Positions 36,732 to 48,700 of a stretch of 64,000 nucleotides of DNA are shown here, piece after piece. Within the stretch, counting starts at the first letter, position 1. Each line of letters begins with the position of its first letter. The notes beneath the pieces are model-generated. The model had not been told where the DNA came from and did no database searches. It was given only the letters and a program-made list of their open reading frames with translations. Origin of the DNA: Owenia fusiformis (taxonomy: Eukaryota > Annelida > Polychaeta > Sabellida > Oweniidae); contig CAIIXF020000005.1 of NCBI GenBank assembly GCA_903813345.2, positions 28,895,375 to 28,959,374 of the forward strand, written 5' to 3'. The translations under genes were made by a program, and so were the position numbers.

Positions 36732-39700
36732 CTATACCAATGTACCAGTACATTCCTCGAACTGGCAGCCGGGATATGGAAATGTTGGGGGAATAGTAAT
36801 GGCCTCTGTAGTTAAGATGATTGTCTCGAGGTTCTGCGTCAGATACTCTAACTAAAACATGAAAGCACAACCGAGATTTATTTCTATGACTGGAGCCTTA
36901 ATATATAGCAGTTGTTCGTCCATTGCGTTATTACTAAAATTCTAGATATAGTCAAGGAGCAAGCACTGAACTAATATGTTTCGAGAGGGCTGTCCAAATT
37001 CTGTCATGAAGAAGGTATATATTGTGCTTAGGAGAAATTTTTTTTTTTTTACTTAAATGACAAAGTGCATATCCATGAACGAAATTGCAGTAGAAAATCT
37101 AGAAATAAACGTATGTTACCTCGATATAGAAGGCCATATAACCAGCCCCTGGTGGTGGATAAGGATATCTTGCTAACAGAACACCTTCACCCTAAAATCA
37201 TCAAAAATGGGACAAAAATGTTCGAGACCAAAACTAAGAGGTTTATATTTGCATTCAAACTAATACAATGATAAAGCAATTTGATATTTACCAGATCTAA
37301 AGCAATGTCTTCATACCACGTAGCGGGATTGTCTATTACTGATGAACCATTTAGTATCCTTTGTCTGAAGTCACGTCTTGGTCTGCAAATTGACTACGTG
37401 AAAGAAATCATAGTCTTCGGCAATAATTGTCTCGTTTATATAGAGACTTGAAACATTCTCAACGTGTGTAAATGTACTAGTATATGAAAATAATTGTTTT
37501 CATGTCACGGGTAACGACCATAAAAAACATCAGACTAAAACGTACACTTCATAATAGCATAAGCACTATAATTGTTTAAATCACAATACTAGCCAAGTGA
37601 CATTATAAGGCTCAAGTAGAAACTCCTGTTAATCGGAAGACAATATGGTATAATCAGAATAAAATATGGTCAATTGGTATAATTATATGAATGATGAATT
37701 GAAAAAAGTAAAAAAAGTAAAAAGCAACATTAAAATTACTCATGGCACATTACAAAATTATTCGAGCCACAAGATCAAAGTTACTCACGCCACAAGATCT
37801 GTAGTATTTGTCCACCTGACCCTGGTACTCACCGGGGCGTCTACTGTTGTTACAGTTATGCTCCCAACTCTGGATACTGAGTTCTATAATTTATTAATAC
37901 CTATCCTAGATTAATACCAATATAATGCCATCTAACAAGGTCAGGGTCAAATCTATAGGTCAATTCTAGTAGAATTGTCTGCTTTTTATTTCTATCCTTT
38001 CATCATATTTTGTAATTCCATTCAAAGGTATTGAAATACTTTCTCTGCCAAGTAATGAGAAAGCTTTTGACTACCATGATAGTTTTTGCCACCAAACTTG
38101 CTTTCTGTTTAAACATAGCACCCACAACCACTAATGACCTTCCAAGTGATGATTTTCATTAAGGTGAAACAGAAAGAACAATGCTTTTAGATATTGCTGC
38201 TGCGTTTGACAGCCTTCCACGTAACGTACTAAATGCATACGCATTACATATGGCTTCTGGTATGTGGTGTTCATGTCAGTATTAACTTTTTTTTAACATT
38301 TTCTGATTTCATCCCCATAATTGTGTAAATATATCTGTGTTGAATTTCATATATGCGTCTCGCTTTATATAATACGCAGTGCCTCAAGGTTCTATGTTAA
38401 GGCATTTTCTTTTTATTCTCTTCGTTAAAGGTCTCCCCGATTATCTAAATGGGCATTGCTATATTCATTACTTAGTCTCATTAAACATTTTCCTCTTCAA
38501 AATACTCACAAATTCATAAGTATATGTAAATTCAGGAAATGGTATGTTATCAGTTATACAATGGTAGAAGGCGACGAGATTCCAAAATATCATTTTTTCA
38601 AGACCCCCAGCGAACTTCCGCCCAGAGTGCAATTTTACACTGAACGAATGTTGATCCCGGGGATATTTCATACCTCTCTTACATTAAAATTAATTTATAA
38701 TATAAATATACAAATAATTAACAAACATATGCGCAAGACTTCCTGGGGAGGAGTCAGATAGTCGAGGCATATAAAATTAAGGGTGTATAATAAGTTATAG
38801 GTTCATTGGAGTCAAATTTCAAATTTGTTATGATTGTATGTCTTGATAAATATTTTTCTGTAAAATTCTACTACACTACTATATTAATTGAAGCATTTTA
38901 TTGTTTTATTTTATTGCAGCATAAGATTTATGAATTTATGAACATGATGCCATTTCTATTCAACATGACAGAGAATTCATGCCTCTAGACATAAACAAGA
39001 ACTTTTGGAATGGACTAATTTATCGTATAATAGCTCTATTCCATATATAATTACGTATATATGGTATTTAATTCTATACAGATAACCCATATCCAAGAAT
39101 CATTCGAAAAAAAGCAATTCCAAACCATATATAAAGTGTGATTCTATTAGGATAGGAGTTAGAACTTACGTGACCATTTTTGGATTCTTCAGTTCATCCC
39201 AAAAGAGGTTTGTGTCGTCTGGGGGGAAGAATTCATCACCCCCGGCTGCCATGTAGAAAATAGGCATATTGAGACGGTCCCGATAACCTGGGTAAAAAAG
39301 TGAATCACTTGACTTATCAGTTAATTTGGAACATTCGTCCAGAGTTTTTAATAATGGCGGTTGGCATTAGGGGAGAAGAGTCCCACTGAATCAAATGGGA
39401 CTTTGATCCACTTCGGAGATCCTTTGAAATCAGATTTGGCTGACGCACCAAGTACCACGATGTTCCATGAAAAGCTAGCTTACTAATGTTTAATGCAATA
39501 TTTGCTCTCTTAAGTTGGTTTTAAATCCTATCCTTCCGATCCTTCGGTGTCGGTGTTGGTGTAATGTTCTGACTTACTATATGGGTCGATGTGATCAGCC
39601 ATTCGATCCATTAGAGGAGCCCCGATTTGTGTAGTTAGACCCTCTCTCCAGTAGCTGTTGAAAGCAAACGTCCACCCGCCCAATGATCTCCAATATTTCT

Positions 39701-42700
39701 GTAACATCTGACAACAAGGGATCGAGACATATGAGTTACCCTAATAATTCACAACAACCAGAGTATCCGACTTAAACCTACTCTAAGAGCGAGGAGGAAA
39801 ATTCTTAATAAATGGAGTATAGTTGGTTTGGCAGCATTTTCAGTTAGAGGGAAGTCTTGGATGAAAATTCAACCTAGGTGATAGCTTCACAGAGTGGTAC
39901 ATAATTCTTTTTTTTCAGGGGTTAGTCCCCCACCCCCCAAAAACACCCCACCCCCGGAAAATAATTTTTTCATTCTCAATTATTTTAGATATCTTGATGT
40001 TTGTAAGTTACATACATAGACATTATATATATGAATCATTTGCAAAATAAATAATGCCAATCACTCCTACAGAATTTGGAAAATACTACAAAGTATGTAC
40101 CCCAGGGGGCAAATTCGTGACCCATTTTCTTACTATTTAGAGACACACTTTTCAATCAGACACTGGAAGACATTGAAAAATTTCATGTGAAGTGCCCAGT
40201 AGCAGGGCTATAAGCCCTGAAAGGTTCAAACTAATTGAATTAGTAGGAGCCGAGAAAAAAATTGTTGATTTTTTGAAAATTTTGACATTTTTGAGAGGGT
40301 TGATTTTGTGTATGACTATAGCTGATGCCTATGGTTTCCAGATCTATCCCTCTTTGATGATAAATATGGTTTTGAAGTATGGAACTAAGATGTAAAAAAT
40401 AATTAAAATGGGTTTAAAGGAAGTTTCATGTTTTAAACAAGTTCAAAATTCCAAGAATTGTACAATATCAGGTCTGAATTTACAAATTTTACGTAAGACC
40501 TTGGACGAGCCTTAGATTTTTTACATCTGTCCCCCTTTGATGATATTTATGGCTTTGTAGTATGGAACTAAGATGTACAAAATAATTTAGATGGGTTTAA
40601 AGAAGGTTTAAGAATTTTAACAAGTTCAAAATTTGAAGAATTGTACAATATCAGGTCTGAATTTACGAATTTCAGGTAAGACCTTGGATGAGCCTTATAT
40701 TTTTTACATTCGTCCCTCTTTGATGATATGTATGGTTTTGTAGTGTGAAACTAATTAGTAAAAAATAATTAAGATGGATTTGAAGAAAGTTTAAGGATTT
40801 TAAATGAGTCCAAAATTTGAAGAATTGTACAATATCAGGTCTGAATTTATGAATTTCAGGTATGACCTTGGATGACCCTTATGTCTTTTAAATCCTTCCC
40901 TCTTTGATGGTATTTATGGTTTTATAGTGTGGAACTAAGATGTAAAATATAATTTAGATGAATTCTAAGAAGGTTTAAGGATTTTTAACAAGTTCAAAAT
41001 TTGAAGAATTGTACAATATCAGGTCTGAATTTACGAATTTCAGGTAAGACCTTGGATGGCTTTTATGTTTTTACATCTGTCACTCTTTGATGATATGTAT
41101 TGTTTTGTAGTGTGGAACTAAGATGTAAAAAATGGTTTAGATGGTTTTGAAGAGTGTTTAGGGATTGTAATGAGTCCAAAATTTGAAGAATTGTACAATA
41201 TCAGGTCTGAATTCTCGAATTTCAGGTATGACCTTGGACGACTCTTTTGTTTTTTACATCTGTTCCTCTTTGATGATATTTATGGTTTTATAGTGTGAAA
41301 CTAAGATGTAAAATATAATTTAGATGAATTTTAAGAGATTTAAGGATTTTAACAACTTCCAAATTTGAAAAATTGTACAATATCAGGTCTGAATTTACGA
41401 ATTTCAGGTAAGACCTTGGATGGCTCTTATGTTTTACATCTGTCACTCTTTGATGATATGTATTGTTTTGTAATGTGGAACTAAGATGTTAAAAATGATT
41501 AAGATAGTTTTGAAGAGTGTTAAGGGATTTTAATGAGTCCAAAATTTAAAGAATTGTACAATATCAGGTCTGAATTTTCGAATTATAGGTATGACCTTGG
41601 ACGACTCTTTTATTTTTTACATCTGTCCCTCTTTAATGACAGTTATAGTTTTATGGTATGGAACTAAGATGTAAAATATAGTTTAGATGAATTTTAAGAA
41701 GGTTTAAGGATTCTAACAAGTTCAAAATTTGAAGAATTGTACAATATCAGGTCTGAATTTGCAAATTTTAGGTAAGATCTTGGATGAGCCTTATATTTTT
41801 TTTACACCTATCACTCTTTGATGATATGTATGGTTTTGTAGTGTGGAACTAAGATGTAGAAAATAATTTAGATGCATTTTAAGAAGGTTTAAGGATTTTA
41901 ATTTGAAGAATTGTTCAATATCAGGTCTGCAATAAATGAATTTCAGGTATACCCTTGTTTAGCCCATATGATTTTAACACCTATCCCCTTTCCATGATTT
42001 GGTTTAGTTGTGTGGAAATATGTATAATTTACATCGATTTTAAAGAAGCTTGACATTTTAAACAAGTTCAAAATCTTGGCGTATTGTATAATATCAGATC
42101 TGAAATTAAAGAATTTCAAGTATAATCTTGGTTAGCCCATATGATTTTAACACCTATCCCCTTTTCATGATATATTTGGTTTAGTTGTGGAAATATGTAT
42201 AACATAATTTACATCGATTTTAAAGAAGCTTAAAATTTTAAACAAGTTCAAAATCTTAGCGTATTGTACAATATCAGATCTAAAATTAATGAATTTAAAG
42301 TATAACCTTGCTTCGCCCTTATATTTTTAACATCTATCCTTTTTTGATGATATATATGATTAAAACATAATCAAGATGGGTTTTAAAGAAGTTTAAGGTT
42401 TTAAATAAGTTCAAATTTTCACAAATTGTACAATATCAGAGCTGATATTAATGAATATTGGGTATTTAGGTGAGCCTTATGTTTTTTACATCTATCCCTT
42501 TTTGATGACATATATGCTTTAGTAGTGTTGAACTAAGATGTTAAACAAAATTTAGACAGGTTTTAAAGAAGCTTAAGGTTTAAACAATATAAAAAATTGA
42601 AGAATTGTATAATAACAGGTCTGGAATTTATATATTTTAGGTATAACTGTGAATGGCCCTTATTCACTTTTTACATATATCTCTCTATGATAACATATAT

Positions 42701-45700
42701 GGTTTTGTAGTATGAAACTAAGATGTAAAACATAATTTAGATGGGTTTTAAGGAGGTTTAAGGTTTAAACCTGTTCAAAACTTGACAAATTGTACAATAT
42801 CATATCTTCTGACATTAACGAATTTCAGGTATGTATCTCTCTATGATGATATATATGGTTTAGTAGTATGGAAGTTTTAAGGAAGTTTAAAGGCAGAATC
42901 AGATCTATGGGTGTGACAAAATTACAAGCAACATGTACAGTTCATGTACCAATCTTTTCCTTACAATCTCAAATACAATATCTCCAAAAAGATTCACGAT
43001 GTGTTAAGTTTAAAGGCAGAATCAGATCCAACATGTACAATTCATGTACCAATCTATTCCTTACAATCTCAAATACAATATCTCCAAAAAGATTCACGAT
43101 GTGTTAAGTTTAAAGGCAGAATCAGATCCAACATGTACAATTCATGTACCAATCTATTCCTTACAATCTCAAATACAATATCTCCAAAAAGATTCACAAT
43201 GTGTTAAAAATTGATGAAGTAATAATGGATTCAAAAAGCAAAAATGGGTGAAAAATGTTTAAATTCTCCCAAAATAATAAGAATGGTAACCATTCTTATA
43301 GAAAAATAATACATTATTGTAGAAATCTTTAGTTTTCCTGAAATAAAGTGTGCACTTTGGGGATTATTAGCAAATAGACATGAAAAGGAATTACATAAGC
43401 CAGAAATATTCAAAAAGGTCAATGTGCAGTATGGCAAGTGATTTTAGACGGTCATATATTTCACCATGAGTACTTTCTGGGCATAAATACAGTGGTTTAA
43501 ATACATGTCAACATTTTTTTCTAAATGTTTAGAGCCAACCAAGGTTATACTTGAAATGTAGTGTTAATTGCCGAATTAATATTGTACAATGCGCCAAGAT
43601 TTTGAACATGTGAAAATCCTTAAACCTTCTTAAAATCCATCTTAATTGTTTTTTTACATCTTTTTTACATCTTAGTTCTATCCTACAAAACCATACATAT
43701 CTTCAAAGAGGGACAAATGTAAACAATATATGGCTCACCAAAGGTCTTACCTGAAATTCGTAAATTCAGACCGGATATTATACAATTTTTCAAATTTTGA
43801 ACATGTGAAAATCCTTAAACCTTCTTAAAATCCATCTTAATTGTTTTTTTACATCTTAGTTCCACACTACAATACCATACATATCTTCAAAGAGGGACAA
43901 ATGTAAACAATATATGGCTCACCAAAGGTCTTACCTGAAATTCGTAAATTCAGACCGGATATTATACAATTTTTCAAATTTTGAACTTGTTAAAATCCTT
44001 AAAATCCTTAAACATTCTTAAAATTCATCTAAATTATATTTTACATTTTAGTTTGTTACTATAAAAGCATAAATATCATTAAAGAGGGACAGATATTAAA
44101 AACATAAGAGTCATCCAAGGTCATACCTTAAATTCGTAAATTCAGACCTGATATTGTACAATTCTTCAAATTTTGGACTCATTAAATTCATTAAACCTTC
44201 TTCAACACCATCTAGGTTATTTCTTACATATTAGTTTCACACTACAAAACCATAAATAGCATCAAAGAGGGACAGATGTGAAAAATATATGGCTCACCAA
44301 AGGTCTTACCTGAAATTCGTAAATTCAGACCTGATATTGTACAATTCTTCAAATTTTGAACTTGTTAAAATCCTCAAACCTTCTTAAAAACTATCTAAAT
44401 TATTTTGTACATTTTAGTTCCACACTACAAAGCCATAAATATCATCAAAGGGGGACAGATGTAAAAAATCTAAGGCTCATCCAAGGTCTTACGTAAAATT
44501 TGTAAATTCAGACCTGATATTGTACAATTCTTGGAATTTGGAACTTGTTTAAAACATGAAACTTCCTTAAAACCCATTTTAATTATTTTTTACATCTTAG
44601 TTCCATACTTCAAAACCATATTTATCATCAAAGATTGATAGATCTGGAAACCATAGGCATCAGCTATAGTCATACACAAAATCACCCCTCTCAAAAATGT
44701 CAAATTTTTCAAAAAATCAACAATTTTTTTCTCGGCTCCTACTAATTCAATTAGTTTGAACCTTTCAGGGCTTATAGCCCTGCTACTGGGCACTTCACAT
44801 GAAATTTTTCAATGTCTTCCAGTGTCTGATTGAAAAGTGAGTCTCTAAATAGTAAGAAAATGGGTCACGAATTTGCCCCCTGGGGTACATACTTTGTAGT
44901 ATTTTCCAAATTCTGTAGGAGTGATTGGCATTATTTATTTTGCAAATGATTCATATATATAATGTCTATGTATGTAACTTACATACATCAAGATATCTAA
45001 AATTATTGAGAATGAAAAAATTATTTTCCGGGGGTGGGGTGTTTTTGGGGGGTGGGGGGCTAACCCCTGAAAAAAAAGAATTATGTACCACTCTGTGAAG
45101 CTATCACCTAGGTAGAATTTTCATCCAAGACTTCCCTCTAACTGAAAATGCTGCCAAACCAACTATACTCCATTTATTAAGAATTTTCCTCCTCGCTCTT
45201 AGAGTAACCCCCTAAATCTTTGTTGACAAGTGACATATTATTTCTTTTCTTCATTCGAGGCTTTCAAAAAATTTAACTTTCACATACGAATACCCTTGAT
45301 TAATTAATCTACTCACAGGTTTAAAGTTCATGAATGATAGAACCATTGGTGCAATTCCTACGACTCGCCTGTCTACAGCGCCAACCATCCATGTTGTCCA
45401 ACCACGCTGAAACAAATGATAGTGGACACGTGTGTATTGTTTTTTGGGCCCACCCTGTTGTATATACAGCTTTAGATAAAGGCGAGACTCTGATAAATCA
45501 GAATGGATTAAATACGATTTGCTTGTTCTTACCTTGGATTCACCAGCGGGAATGAACTTGTCAATGTTGAAGCGGTTGTCCTGCTGATTGGTAAATGAAG
45601 CAACTGTGTCAAAGGCACGTACGACAGCCTGATTAAAATAAATATTAAAGACACAACTGAATGTACAACTTACAATGTTTTATAACAAACGTAGGAATCA

Positions 45701-48700
45701 AAGATGCAAACTATGGACAAAGGATAAGAGAATGATATGAGTGATATGAGAATGACAGCGATGAAACGCATCGGAATAATTTTGAGGAGCAGGGAATAAC
45801 AGTGATGACTTATATGGACATTTTTCAGCTGTAATGAAAGTTGTGTTATGAAAATCTTGCTAACCTTAATCATCGGCATTCTGAGAAGTATTTCTGGATC
45901 TGTACCATTTTCTTCCATGACAAATCTTCGCCAAGTCCAGCCAATTATTCTGTCTTCCCATCGTCTTGTTTGAGTCTCATCAGCCTTATGATTATAATGA
46001 TATCATTAAGATTTAGCACTTTGGAATTAAAAAAGTCACATATATCACACTTTAATAACATTGGGTAAGACATATAAGACAAAGTGGTTTAAACTTTATA
46101 TGGGGCTTAAACATTAAAGGTAGGAATCAGATCAGATCAGACACAATGGCTTACAGCTGTAGATCCTCCCAAATAATACAGATGGTAACCATGAATGATA
46201 ATTATAGAAAAATAATTACATTTTTGTAAAAAATTAGTTTTCCTAAAGTAAAGTATTTACTTTTGGGATTTTGAGAAAAGAGGAGGGTAAAAACGATATG
46301 TGATGCAACGTACTGTAAAGACTATTGGTTGGTTGGGAATCTGTTTCAAGTATGCAGCCACTCCACGCATCTCTGATGCAAAAGCTGCAGAGGCGTTCAC
46401 TCTCCAGTCAGTCTCTGGTGGAGGACTGCAAGGGAGAATGAATAACGGGTATATATTGGTACATGTTATTTTAGAAGGACTTGCTGTCTTTTACAATATA
46501 AAAAAGATATTATGTCGATTTTAGATTTTCAAAGGTCTAAAGTTTATGAATTGAAGGTGTAACAACCGGGGGTCACACTCGCCTAGCCTGACGTTACATA
46601 AAATAAGAGATGTTACAAATATACTTGAAATTTCTGTGGTAGCGTATATGTGGCCTTGACTAGGGAGTGTGTTGGTTGTTATGAATTTTAATCTGCTCTA
46701 CTGACAACTAACTGTCACACTGATCTCAATAATAACATAAAATATGATTTGAATTAAAATATATATATTACGTAATCAACTATAAGTATGAAATATGTAC
46801 AATGAGTTTTGACAATGAAACTAAGGTCTTTCAGATGGTATATCAAACAAGATACTGTAAATACCTAACAAAACAGTTTTCAATCTTATTACCAATCTGA
46901 CCTTATATAATACACACAACTACTACATGTAGATGCTCCACAACACTAGTGCCACCTTTTGGCAAATGTTCAAACTGATAAAAGTACACACATGGCTATG
47001 AATATCTATCTTCAACTAAAACCTTGCAAAATTAGTATGCTACCCTAAGCTCGTAATATTCACAGAACAAAATGAGACATAATTCTGAATATATCTGATT
47101 GGAATAACGATAGCAACTAAAAGAAATGATGTAGAATCTCAAAGTTTGCGAAATTAGGTCACTTGACTTAGCCGTCTATCTCTGTTCAATACTAACTTCC
47201 TTACCCTATTTAACTTGATCTATCTTATCCTAGGCCATTTACTGTTAACATAATCATATCCTATCCTATCTTAGGACCTTAAGTCCTACATTTAAGACGA
47301 TTTTAATCCACACGATATGAAAAAGACAATCTCCTAAATTCTCCACGTGCGCCTCCTAATGCTTTTATAAGACGTGCTCTGATTGGCTAATCTAAACTAG
47401 GCTTAAGTTTTTGGCACCAAATTCAAAAGTTATAAAAGTTTAAAAGTCCTTGCTAACCTTACAATAAATTGAAATACAAATATTTACATTAACAGATATA
47501 TGAAATAATTAAACTGGGCATGAAATATAAAAAAGTAACAACCCAGGGTTGTTACACTGCCCCCTTATTTGAAAAATAAATCGTCCTCGATTTACGCTTG
47601 AACAAAAGTATAAAATGGCTACATAGAGGACTTAATACATATATCATGTGGCACAATACTTATATATGAGTCACAAGCTCAGTGAAAATTACATAAGACA
47701 CAATGTCTCAAAACAAAGTAGTAGTATAAAATGCTTTACACAAATGCTGTGTGACATACCATTAATCAACATACCATCAGATTATATTAAAGTAGCAACT
47801 GTACATGTTAAACCTGTACTTTATGTTTATAGGGACAAAATATACATGTTAATACAATACAAAAATATATGCAAAATACTGGATCACTACATTGTCAAAG
47901 ATTAACAGTCTCTGAGCTCAGTCTCTGGCTGAATTGTCACTGATGTAGATGTCCTCTTCATAATGTTAATATATGGTACAGCGACAGTTATTAAAGTAAG
48001 TTTCATCCCAATGATGGAAGGCGTGCACTCCTTCCAATATCAGACCAGCTGATAGATCATCGGTCAAAAATGCAATACTGTCTAAGTGTAGATGTCACAT
48101 ACAGGTACAGTATATACACTATGATGATTGATGACATGAGCTGAGAACGAAGATGATGCACAGATTGATGATCCATATTGTTGAAATTATTCAGCTACAT
48201 ATATTTATATGGGCAGTGTAATCAACATACACTTGCCTTCACATGTTATCACTAATGGTTACGCAATCCAATGGCGAGATACAGCACATTTTCGGGATTT
48301 TTCAGCATAATCCATGATGACTTCGATTTAGTAGTTATGTCAGGATGCTTTTAACGGACAGTTCCTATATATATGTGTAGCAGAAGCACAGTTGTAGCAT
48401 AAGTGTTTCTTACGTTTATATGAATGGGACCTATCTTTACAGTTCACGTTATAGTCAGGTACATGTAATATACAGTTATCATCAATATTTGATTGTTCAT
48501 TCTTAGCAGAAGGGGTCCTTTCAATGGCTTTGTTTAAAGCTGGCGGATTCCTCTTTGAATCAACTCTCCCTCTTGTAACATGCTGCATTTGGTCATTGTC
48601 ATTTTTCATGTGTTTGTAGCTTACTGCAGCATTACATTGCGTAGAATGTTCAGTTTCGATCCCATTGTCAGATATAACAGGCAATTGTTCCATGGTTTCT

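Larger units (their letters stand above)
39779..45206. mobile_element. 5.4-kb foldback element with tandem-repeat arms
   Basis: The left end TACTCTAAGAGCGAGGAGGA and right end TCCTCCTCGCTCTTAGAGTA are inverted. The arms match for about 700 bp of single-copy sequence (39779 to about 40440, and about 44550 to 45206), including TCAGGGGTTAG/CTAACCCCTGA. They then run into oppositely oriented arrays of the same roughly 182-bp repeat: about 14 units on the left and about 6 on the right. A central spacer lies between. Identical 67-codon frames at 40192-40395 (+) and 44590-44793 (-) are mirror copies in the arms. No transposase seen. The layout is that of Foldback-type elements. It sits in the intron between exons 7 and 8 of the minus AprA-like gene. 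Confidence 0.85.

Noticed and set aside
38456-38761. 101-codon + strand frame
   Set aside because: It is antisense to exon 10 of the minus AprA-like gene, whose protein matches the paralogue.
42868-43207. Overlapping open frames of 79 and 87 codons in the foldback centre
   Set aside because: They are translations of a 100-bp tandem repeat in shifting frames; no splice or start context.
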